Positions 1-5,158 of a stretch of DNA of 6,249 nt are shown here, in pieces. The stretch lies in NCBI GenBank assembly GCA_003249275.1, contig QKJO01000110.1, forward strand, positions 1 to 6,249. The letters run 5' to 3'. Numbering within the stretch: the first letter of the stretch is position 1; the number at the start of each line of letters is the position of its first letter. Under the pieces are notes generated by a model. It did not search any database. It was not told the origin of the DNA and saw only the letters and a program-made list of their open reading frames with translations. Position numbers and translations under genes: made by a program. This stretch comes from Spirochaetaceae bacterium. Its GTDB lineage: Bacteria > Spirochaetota > Spirochaetia > Spirochaetales_E > Spirochaetaceae_B.

Positions 1-1089
1 GGAGATGCCGAGCTCGGCTGCCTCCCTGTAGACCATATCTTTGGTGATCTCGCCCTTGGGTTCATCATGGGGCGGAGCATCCCCCACCTGAATGATGATC
101 CTCCGGTCGGCGGTCCACTTGTAGCTGGAAATTCCGCTGAAGATTCCCTCATAGACGGCTTCGGGAATGTCCCGTCCGCCGGAAACGTTGATTCTGTCCA
201 GCTGCCACTGAACCCTGTCCAGATCGGTTTCGAAGGGGATTTCCTTCGTCAGATAGGCCTCTTTATAGTCACGGTACAGAACGATGCCGATCCTGAAGGA
301 GTCGAAGCCTTCGATGTGGGTTTTAACGAGGGGAACCAGTTTCTTCTGGATAAAGTTGATGTCGTTCTTCATACTGATGGTTGTGTCGACGACCAGAACA
401 ACATCGATGCTGCCGCCCTCCACGGATGTAATGATCCGTCCGATTTTGTCGACGGCGTCATCTCCGTCATCAGCCCGGATGAATTCTCCCCCCGTCATCA
501 GGGCGGCTTCCTCCATGATATCTTCCAGTTCCTTGTCAGCCACCTCGGGTATGATCGCCGGAGGAAGCTCTTTGATCCGGGAGGACAGGATGAAGGGATT
601 GTCTTTATAGATTCCCGAATAATCGGCGTAAGACGTTGAGAATGCTCTGATATTGAGCCAGGTTCCCTGCCGGATTTCCAGCTGTCCCTCCCGGCTCCAG
701 GGATACCCGTAGGTAAGGCTGAGGGGTACGAAGATGTCAAAAGCCTGACCGTCCAGTATTTCGTTATAGACGGGACTGGAGTCGATCAGAAAGTACAGAC
801 CCCTGTCTCTGGGCAGAAGTTCGCCGTCCAGCATCCGCGGTTCATCACCGTTGAATTCATTGTATTCGTAGGCTCTCAGAGCAAAAGAATCTCTCAGTTT
901 CTCCGGGTCAGCCGTTGATTCGGTCAGCATAACCGAGTTCATCCCCGGTTTCTGTCTGATCCAGAGATGAAATCCCTCCCCCTCTTTCATATCTATATAG
1001 ACATCCCCCGGCTCGATGGCGAGCTCCTGGGAGGAAAGAGCCATGGCGGCGGCAAACATGAACAATAAAACAGCTATACCTTTTCTCAT
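1..1089 (-). CDS. Exported von Willebrand factor type A (vWA) domain protein, C-terminus cut by window edge
   Basis: The minus frame is open for 363 codons from an ATG at 1089 to the window edge, with no stop reached. Residues 1-20 form a Sec signal peptide (MRKG, then a hydrophobic stretch ending ALSSQ). Residues about 21-225 form a largely beta N-terminal region I do not recognise. A vWA domain starts near residue 228: the strand IDVVLVVD is followed by the metal-site motif D235-T-T-I-S239, a DxSxS variant with Thr in the middle position. T288 is a candidate for the second metal-site element. The motif GGRDIPEAV lies at 304-312, and IIIQVGDAPPH, with D337, is the likely last metal-site Asp. 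vWA domains usually bind protein ligands through a divalent metal; here the action would be periplasmic or at the surface. The start is chosen for the signal peptide, but its Shine-Dalgarno-like GAGGAGAGG lies about 21 nt upstream, unusually far. It is divergent from the lipoprotein gene. The family call is firm; the function is unknown. Confidence 0.9.
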   Translation of the reverse strand, partial: MRKGIAVLLFMFAAAMALSSQELAIEPGDVYIDMKEGEGFHLWIRQKPGMNSVMLTESTADPEKLRDSFALRAYEYNEFNGDEPRMLDGELLPRDRGLYFLIDSSPVYNEILDGQAFDIFVPLSLTYGYPWSREGQLEIRQGTWLNIRAFSTSYADYSGIYKDNPFILSSRIKELPPAIIPEVADKELEDIMEEAALMTGGEFIRADDGDDAVDKIGRIITSVEGGSIDVVLVVDTTISMKNDINFIQKKLVPLVKTHIEGFDSFRIGIVLYRDYKEAYLTKEIPFETDLDRVQWQLDRINVSGGRDIPEAVYEGIFSGISSYKWTADRRIIIQVGDAPPHDEPKGEITKDMVYREAAELGIS

Positions 1090-1183
1090 GTTATATTTAT
1101 CGGCGCTTTTCCTCTCCTCATGATGAGATTTTTGAATCACTGGAGAGTTCCCTGATGTTGATCTTCCCGGGGAGGGCTCTGAA
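1090..1183. promoter_or_regulatory. Divergent intergenic region between vWA gene and lipoprotein gene
   Basis: This 94-bp gap must hold the start signals of both divergent genes. A good plus-strand ribosome binding site GGGGAGGG (1169-1176) sits 7 nt before the lipoprotein ATG. An 11-bp dyad CTCAT-G-ATGAG lies at 1117-1127. The minus-strand purine run GAGGAGAGG precedes the vWA start at about 21 nt. I could not find a convincing -35/-10 pair on either strand, so promoter positions are not given. Confidence 0.5.
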
Positions 1184-2215
1184 ATGAAATTACGCCTCGA
1201 AACCGCCTTGGTTCTTATAAATCTCGGCCTCGGCATCCTGCCGTCATCCTGCTCCCTGCAGGAGAGCATCGACCAGTTCATGGAACCGGATCTCACTCCG
1301 CCCCGCTTTCTGGAACTCCGTCCGACCGGCGGTCCGGAAGTCATGCTGGTTTTCGATGAGACAGTCAGACCCGAAAACGAAACAATTACACTGGATTCGG
1401 GTGACAGGGCGGCGCTGGAAGTGGTGGAGGATTTTTCTCTGGTTCTCAAACCTCTCTCACCTCTCATCCCCGGGCGTGAGTACAGAGCCGCTCTGACGGT
1501 CGAGGATCTGTGCGGCAACAGCTGCCGGTTCGTACTCCCCGTCTGGGGGTGGAATCCCGATGTTCCCGGAACATTAATCAATGAACTGAACCCCGAAGGT
1601 TCGGACAACAACCCGGACTGTATCGAACTCTACTTCCCCGAAGGAGGGAACACGGCGGGGATCTGTCTCTATTACGGAACGAGACACTATTATGACTTCC
1701 GCTACATTCTTCCTTCACTGACGGTTGGAGCGGGAGATTTTCTGATCATCCACTGCCGCAGAGAATACCTGGATAATGAGATCTCCGAAACGACGGATAA
1801 AACTACGTCAGATGGAAAGCTCAGTTCCGATACGGCCTGGGATATCTGGCTGCCTGAGGATCAGGGCCTGTCGGGAGCGAACGGTGTTCTGACCCTGTAC
1901 GACACTCCCGGGGGAACTCTCCTGGACGGCATGGTCTACAGCGACAGAGAAGCAGACCCTGAGGATGACTATCTGGGGTGGACGAGCCGGACATTCGATC
2001 CCGTGGGAGACCTCTACAGGGAGGGGGGATGGAAATTCAGCAGCGAAGCTCTCGATCCGTCTGAGGCGGTTTATTCGGGATATACAACGGCTACGAGATC
2101 GCTCTGCAGGGACAGCGCATCGGGAGATTCAGACACGAACCGGGACTGGCACACAGTTCCCACAAGCGAAAAGAGTTTCGGGAGCATCAACACGGATGAT
2201 GTGTATGCTCCCTGA
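1184..2215 (+). CDS. Lipoprotein with N-terminal Ig-like region and lamin-tail domain (LTD)
   Basis: This 343-residue protein starts with a hydrophobic signal sequence ending LPSSC, so Cys23 is the likely lipidated residue. The Pro at -3 departs from the usual lipobox but fits the loose spirochaetal pattern. Residues about 38-120 (from TPPRFLELRP to CRFVLPVWGW) look like a bacterial Ig-like domain of the SbsA type: Pro-rich opening, then alternating beta strands. Residues about 129-337 match a lamin-tail domain: TLINELNPEGSDNNPDCIEL opens it, LPSLTVGAGDFLIIH is the typical middle strand pair, and TRSLCRDS...DWHTVPTSEKSFGSIN is the typical closing R...DW...S.G..N pattern. LTDs are extracellular beta-sandwiches often found on surface proteins and nucleases; no nuclease motif is visible here. 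The protein is probably anchored in a membrane facing the periplasm or outside. Six cysteines beyond Cys23 may allow disulfides. The ATG has a strong GGGGAGGG site 7 nt upstream. Function is unknown. Confidence 0.85.
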   Translation: MKLRLETALVLINLGLGILPSSCSLQESIDQFMEPDLTPPRFLELRPTGGPEVMLVFDETVRPENETITLDSGDRAALEVVEDFSLVLKPLSPLIPGREYRAALTVEDLCGNSCRFVLPVWGWNPDVPGTLINELNPEGSDNNPDCIELYFPEGGNTAGICLYYGTRHYYDFRYILPSLTVGAGDFLIIHCRREYLDNEISETTDKTTSDGKLSSDTAWDIWLPEDQGLSGANGVLTLYDTPGGTLLDGMVYSDREADPEDDYLGWTSRTFDPVGDLYREGGWKFSSEALDPSEAVYSGYTTATRSLCRDSASGDSDTNRDWHTVPTSEKSFGSINTDDVYAP

Positions 2216-2226
2216 AGAAGCGGAAA

Positions 2227-2547
2227 TCAGAGAAGATCTTTAAACATTCCCTCTATAGAGTCTCTGGGAATCACACCTACATTCTGTTTGACGATTTCAC
2301 CCTTGTTGAAAACCATCAGCGTAGGAATACTCTGAATATTATACCGGCCTGAAGACTGGGGCGCATCGTCCACATTGGCTTTGCAGACCTTGATCTTGCC
2401 GCTGAACTCTTCTGCGATTTCGGCAACAAGGGGACTGAGCATTTTACAGGGTACGCACCACTCCGCCCAGAAATCGATCAGAACAGGAACATCCGCTTTC
2501 AGAACTTCCTGTTCGAAGGTATCATCTGTAAGTATTACTTCAGACAT
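2227..2547 (-). CDS. trxA: Thioredoxin
   Basis: This complete 106-residue protein has the length and order of a classical cytoplasmic thioredoxin. D25 is the buried Asp in LIDFWAEW, the redox pair C31-V-P-C34 follows in WCVPCKML, and the cis-Pro loop is S-I-P75-T. A C-terminal helix (SIEGMFKDLL) closes the fold. It is a thiol-disulfide reductant for ribonucleotide reductase, peroxiredoxins and other partners, recycled by thioredoxin reductase. The active site is WCVPC, not the common WCGPC, which may shift the redox potential slightly; this variant occurs in other thioredoxins. There is no signal peptide. The start is fixed by AAGGAGA at 2555-2561, 7 nt before the ATG. Its stop is only 11 bp from the stop of the convergent lipoprotein gene, with no clear terminator between. 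Identification is secure; the symbol is the generic one. Confidence 0.97.
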   Translation of the reverse strand: MSEVILTDDTFEQEVLKADVPVLIDFWAEWCVPCKMLSPLVAEIAEEFSGKIKVCKANVDDAPQSSGRYNIQSIPTLMVFNKGEIVKQNVGVIPRDSIEGMFKDLL

Positions 2548-2554
2548 AGAAAAA

Positions 2555-2561
2555 TCTCCTT
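2555..2561 (-). promoter_or_regulatory. Ribosome binding site of thioredoxin
   Basis: The minus strand reads AAGGAGA, near-perfect Shine-Dalgarno, 7 nt before the ATG at 2547. It confirms the thioredoxin start. Confidence 0.85.
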
Positions 2562-2579
2562 ATAAACCCGGGGGTCTTC

Positions 2580-2629
2580 GTCCATACCAGGACCGTAATA
2601 ATAAATGGGGGACCGTATGTCCCAGTGAA
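2580..2629 (-). promoter_or_regulatory. Candidate thioredoxin promoter with repeated GGAC/GTCC elements
   Basis: On the minus strand TTCACT (2629-2624) and TATTAT (2603-2598) are separated by 20 nt; they match the consensus -35 and -10 at 4 and 5 of 6 positions. The spacer contains a dyad GGGAC-N5-GTCCC (2609-2623). A second, shorter dyad GTCC-N6-GGAC lies at 2580-2593. The plus-strand octamer GGACCGTA occurs twice, at 2590-2597 and 2610-2617, exactly 20 bp apart. A 20-nt spacer containing a dyad is the layout used by MerR-type activators, but no such regulator is in the window and the -35 is weak. This is a candidate only. Confidence 0.35.
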
Positions 2630-2661
2630 TGAAAGAAGAATCCAGGTTGAGTACAACGTCC

Positions 2662-3417
2662 TTAAATTCTTTTTAAATCCTTTAATCTAAAATCACTTAT
2701 TATATTCTCAACATATTTATAACCGATTTCAACTTTTTCGTCCATTAATCCTCGATCCTGACACTCCAGAAGGATATGCCTCAGTTCATGAAGAAAAAAA
2801 GACGCCCTCTTGATACACTCCTGCGACTCCCGGAAGAGTTCATCCGAGTATTTTCCCTTCTGTTTCAGGAGAAACAGATAACGGTCCAGCTCGGGAGGAA
2901 CCGAGTCGCCGCTGACGGTGGACATCCTGATCAGTCTGTTTTCAAGATTGTAGCTGACTGTTGAAGAGTGGACCTTCCGGATAAATTCGGACAGGATGTT
3001 CCAGTATTTCAGATCCAGTTCCCGCAGGGCGCCGTAGAGCTTTCTGACCTCCAGAGACGCATCCTCATGAAGTTCTATCTCGGGATAGCCTTTGATCTTC
3101 CTCTCATTCTCCTCCAGGATTTTGTCGGCAAACCCCTTTTTCAGGACAGGCGCTGCCTTGACCGGAACGGCCTGCCGGGCTTTTTCATCCTCTCCCCTCT
3201 GAATCAGAGTCTGAAGATAGCCGATTTCATCATTGATGAAACGGGTCAGATCCACCCGCGCATGCAGGGCACTGATATACCTGTCCTCAAAGGCCCTTTT
3301 CTCATCCATGGATGTCATATAGGTGATGATATAGTCATCATATTTTTTGCGGATTCTGAGCAGGGCGGCATCAGCTTCTTTCTGGCTCAGTCTATCGCTT
3401 TTTTTGCGTTTCAACAT
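2662..3417 (-). CDS. Conserved-type hypothetical cytoplasmic protein, mainly alpha-helical
   Basis: I do not recognise this 251-residue protein. It has no signal peptide or membrane segment and is rich in Lys, Glu, Arg and Leu. Residues about 11-80 and 95-215 look almost entirely helical, with coiled-coil-like spacing. A Pro/Ala-rich linker (VPVKAAPV, 84-91) separates an N-terminal part from a larger C-terminal part. Residues 210-214 read HELRH inside a predicted helix (FFLHELRHILLE), which matches the bare HExxH zinc-protease pattern, but the charged Arg between E and H departs from the stricter motif and no third ligand is evident. The ATG has no Shine-Dalgarno sequence. Instead a near-consensus promoter ends 6 nt upstream, suggesting a leaderless mRNA. 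It lies between the argP-type regulator and thioredoxin on the same strand, 64 and 114 bp away. The gene call is sound because of length, good codon structure and its promoter; function is unknown. Confidence 0.85.
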   Translation of the reverse strand: MLKRKKSDRLSQKEADAALLRIRKKYDDYIITYMTSMDEKRAFEDRYISALHARVDLTRFINDEIGYLQTLIQRGEDEKARQAVPVKAAPVLKKGFADKILEENERKIKGYPEIELHEDASLEVRKLYGALRELDLKYWNILSEFIRKVHSSTVSYNLENRLIRMSTVSGDSVPPELDRYLFLLKQKGKYSDELFRESQECIKRASFFLHELRHILLECQDRGLMDEKVEIGYKYVENIISDFRLKDLKRI

Positions 3418-3423
3418 AAAACC

Positions 3424-3452
3424 ATTATTAGCTTTTTGACCCTACTGGTCAA
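3424..3452 (-). promoter_or_regulatory. Near-consensus promoter of the 251-residue gene, leaderless type, with overlapping dyad operator
   Basis: On the minus strand TTGACC (3452-3447) and AATAAT (3429-3424) are separated by exactly 17 nt; each box matches consensus at 5 of 6 positions. The -10 box ends 6 nt before the ATG at 3417, so transcription should start at or next to the start codon. A perfect inverted repeat TTGACC-N5-GGTCAA (3436-3452) covers the -35 box and part of the spacer, where a bound repressor would block RNA polymerase. The repressor is not identified. Confidence 0.65.
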
Positions 3453-3481
3453 TGTGAAAACGACTCCGGTGCTCCTTCAGC

Positions 3482-4375
3482 TTACGATCGGAGCAGATAC
3501 CGGGCCGCTTCTCTTTTGATGAGATTCCCCAGAAGCTCGATCTCCCCGGATTCCAGGGCCCATCGCTGCCAGAACAGGGGAACTTCGACAGGATGATCAC
3601 TGCTGAGATCCAGCAGATTACTTCTTTGTTCAAACTCACGGAACTGGTCATCCGGAATCATGCCGCAGACTCCGCCCCCTGAAATTAGATGGGGAAACTG
3701 TTCCGATGAGGGTACAAAGTGACTCTCCCTGAAGCTGTCGACACCGGGGAAGAGTCTCTGCGCCCATTTTGCCAGAAGAAGATCATCCCTGTTGAAATTC
3801 AGTTTCGGCGCCTTTTCAAAGGCCTCCCTGGTCAGTCCCCGGGGGAAAAACCTGTCGTAATAGTCCCTGGTGCAGACCGCCCTGTAAACCATCTTTCCGA
3901 GGGCCTCGATTCTGCAGCCCCGTACAGGAGCCGGTGAGGCGGAGATGCACCCCATGACCTCTCCCTCCGACAGCAGCCGGTGGGTAATGTCCTGATCCGC
4001 CGTTATCAGTTTGAGATAACCGGTATTTTCAGCGGCGAAATCCCGTATGACAGGGGCAAACCAGGTGGCCAGACTGTCGGAATTGACAGCCAGAGAAATC
4101 AAAGGTTTTTCGGCGGTCCCGGCACCCGAGTCCTCCATGTCCAGCTCCATTTCCAGAAGCCTGACTTTTTTAAAGTGCTCCAGCAGTTTCCGACCCTGGG
4201 CCGTGGGAACAGGCGGCTGGCTGCGGACGAGGAGAACCTGCCCGCTCAACTCTTCCAGCTGGTGGATTCTCTGGGTCACGGCTGACTGACTGATATGGAG
4301 TATCCGGCCCGCCTTCTCGAAGCCCCCTTCATGAATCACCGCATCCAGAGCGGCAAGATGGTTATAATCCAGCAT
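3482..4375 (-). CDS. argP: LysR-family transcriptional regulator, ArgP/LysG type, controlling the divergent exporter
   Basis: This 297-residue protein has standard LysR length. Residues 1-65 are the winged helix-turn-helix; the stretch LDAVIHEGGFEKAGRILHIS, then QSAVTQRIHQLEE, closely follows E. coli ArgP as I remember it ([32 protein letters not shown]). Also shared are LLVR and PPVPT.QG at 48-61. A linker helix lies at about 64-80, and the effector-binding domain opens with SLAVNSDSLATWFAP (94-108). Its end PLFWQRWALES (266-276) resembles the ArgP C-terminus. ArgP/LysG regulators sense lysine and arginine and control export and related genes. The divergent exporter 78 bp away fits that job. 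The start is supported by the ArgP alignment, although GAGG is only 1 nt from the ATG. The shared palindrome at 4407-4424 is the likely operator and would also allow autoregulation. Family is sure; the ArgP/LysG effector is inferred. Confidence 0.93.
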   Translation of the reverse strand: MLDYNHLAALDAVIHEGGFEKAGRILHISQSAVTQRIHQLEELSGQVLLVRSQPPVPTAQGRKLLEHFKKVRLLEMELDMEDSGAGTAEKPLISLAVNSDSLATWFAPVIRDFAAENTGYLKLITADQDITHRLLSEGEVMGCISASPAPVRGCRIEALGKMVYRAVCTRDYYDRFFPRGLTREAFEKAPKLNFNRDDLLLAKWAQRLFPGVDSFRESHFVPSSEQFPHLISGGGVCGMIPDDQFREFEQRSNLLDLSSDHPVEVPLFWQRWALESGEIELLGNLIKREAARYLLRS

Positions 4376-4384
4376 GCCTCAATA

Positions 4385-4424
4385 TTAGCATAACTTATGA
4401 ACACGCAGTATAATTAATTATACT
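4385..4424. promoter_or_regulatory. Shared divergent promoter and operator of argP and argO
   Basis: A perfect 18-bp palindrome AGTATAATTAATTATACT occupies 4407-4424. It contains a consensus TATAAT on the plus strand (4409-4414) and another on the minus strand (4422-4417), only 2 bp apart. The plus promoter has a -35-like TTAGCA at 4385-4390 (4 of 6, 18-nt spacer), predicting a start near 4421 and a leader of about 33 nt for the exporter. The minus -35 is poor. Each predicted start point lies inside the opposing -10 box, so only one polymerase could be bound at a time. This is the likely site of ArgP control. Confidence 0.6.
4389..4399. promoter_or_regulatory. Second dyad in the argP-argO gap
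   Basis: CATAA-C-TTATG is an 11-bp perfect dyad around a central base. It lies inside the spacer of the predicted exporter promoter and 8 bp before the 18-bp palindrome. It could be an additional regulator half-site, but it does not show the T-N11-A pattern typical of LysR sites, so this is tentative. Confidence 0.3.
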
Positions 4425-4453
4425 AATTTACAGGATTTGATTATGATGAGTCC

Positions 4454-5071
4454 ATGATCACAACATTTCTGACAGGTATGGGAACGGGGGGCAGCCTGAT
4501 CATCGCCATCGGCGCCCAGAACACATTCGTGATGAATCAGGGAATCAGACGGGAATACTCCCTTATGGTTCCTCTGATCTGCGCTTTGAGCGATGCGCTT
4601 CTCATCAGTGCCGGTACCGCCGGTCTGGGCGGGATCATCCAGGGCCGTCCCCTCATGCTGGATGCCGCGTCTCTGGGGGGCGGAATCTTTCTGAGTTATT
4701 ATGGAGTCAGAAGTCTTGTTTCGGCCTTCACAAACCGGAGGGGTCTGGAGGCGGAGGGGGGGAAAAGCAGTTCCCGAAGACAGATATTTCTCATGACCCT
4801 GGCCATGACGTTCCTGAATCCCCACGTCTATCTGGATACGGTCGTCCTTCTGGGGAGCATCAGCAGCAGTTTCCCCGGACAGGGACGCATCTGGTTTGCC
4901 GCCGGAGCCGTGAGCATGTCCTTTCTCTGGTTTTTTACCCTCAGTCTGGGAGCCGAACGGCTGGCGCCGCTGTTCAAAAAACCGGTGGTCTGGCGGATCT
5001 TCGACGGTCTGATCGCCTTGATTATGGGAGTGATGGCAACAAAGCTGTTTTTGACGCTGATCCCGGCCTGA
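4454..5071 (+). CDS. argO: LysE/ArgO-family basic amino acid exporter
   Basis: This complete 205-residue protein has the usual LysE length and about six membrane helices (roughly residues 5-24, 38-60, 68-88, 110-133, 145-166 and 181-202). Family hallmarks are GAQNTFVMNQGIRREYS (20-36), SDALLISAG (46-54) and the NPHVYLDTVVLLGS segment (122-135). The stretch SFLWFFTLSLGA is also close to E. coli ArgO as recalled. The protein exports arginine and/or lysine across the inner membrane, driven by the membrane potential, and protects cells when these accumulate, for example during growth on peptides. The hydrophilic loop at about 93-108 (NRRGLEAEGGKSSSRR) is rich in Arg and Lys, as expected for a cytoplasmic loop. 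The start aligns with ArgO; only a weak GATGAG lies 3 nt before the ATG. It is divergent from argP and probably ArgP-activated. Substrate choice between Arg and Lys cannot be read from sequence. Confidence 0.94.
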   Translation: MITTFLTGMGTGGSLIIAIGAQNTFVMNQGIRREYSLMVPLICALSDALLISAGTAGLGGIIQGRPLMLDAASLGGGIFLSYYGVRSLVSAFTNRRGLEAEGGKSSSRRQIFLMTLAMTFLNPHVYLDTVVLLGSISSSFPGQGRIWFAAGAVSMSFLWFFTLSLGAERLAPLFKKPVVWRIFDGLIALIMGVMATKLFLTLIPA

Positions 5072-5119
5072 CTCCCCCGGTTCAGGAGGCTGGAAAATCC
5101 TGCATGGTTCATTTATGAA

Positions 5120-5148
5120 TTGCCATTGAGAGGATAAAATCCTATTAT
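5120..5148 (+). promoter_or_regulatory. Promoter of the LuxR-type gene with a dyad in its spacer
   Basis: TTGCCA (5120-5125) and TATTAT (5143-5148) are separated by exactly 17 nt; each matches consensus at 5 of 6 positions. The -10 box ends 10 nt before the ATG at 5159, so the mRNA leader would be only a few nucleotides. A 13-bp inverted repeat AGGAT-AAA-ATCCT (5131-5143) fills the spacer and touches the -10 box, a good place for an operator. No Shine-Dalgarno sequence lies at normal distance from the ATG. Confidence 0.55.
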
Positions 5149-5158
5149 GAAATGATCA

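Noticed and set aside
67..639. 190-residue plus-strand open frame
   Set aside because: It lies fully inside the minus-strand vWA gene, whose translation shows clear signal peptide and vWA motifs. The plus frame has no recognisable domain and no ribosome binding site.
2246..2271. Inverted repeat ATTCCC / GGGAAT with a 14-nt loop as a terminator between the convergent genes
   Set aside because: It lies within the thioredoxin coding end and has no T tract on either side, so it does not look like an intrinsic terminator.
2646..2657. GTTG-AGTA-CAAC hairpin downstream of the 251-residue gene as a terminator
   Set aside because: A 4-bp stem without a clean U run is too weak to call.
2968..3519. 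183-residue plus-strand open frame
   Set aside because: It is antisense to the 251-residue gene and the end of argP, crosses the promoter of the former, and has no ribosome binding site or family motif.
3980..4285. Plus-strand open frames of 101 and 80 residues
   Set aside because: Both are shadows of the argP coding sequence in other frames.
4376..4453. Lysine riboswitch upstream of the exporter
   Set aside because: The predicted leader is only about 33 nt, far too short for a lysine riboswitch, and a protein regulator is encoded next to it.
4418..4825. 135-residue minus-strand open frame
   Set aside because: It is antisense to argO and also runs into the shared promoter region; no family features.
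5084..5103. CAGGA / TCCTG repeat after argO as a terminator
   Set aside because: The stem is only 5 bp with a 10-nt loop and no T tract follows.
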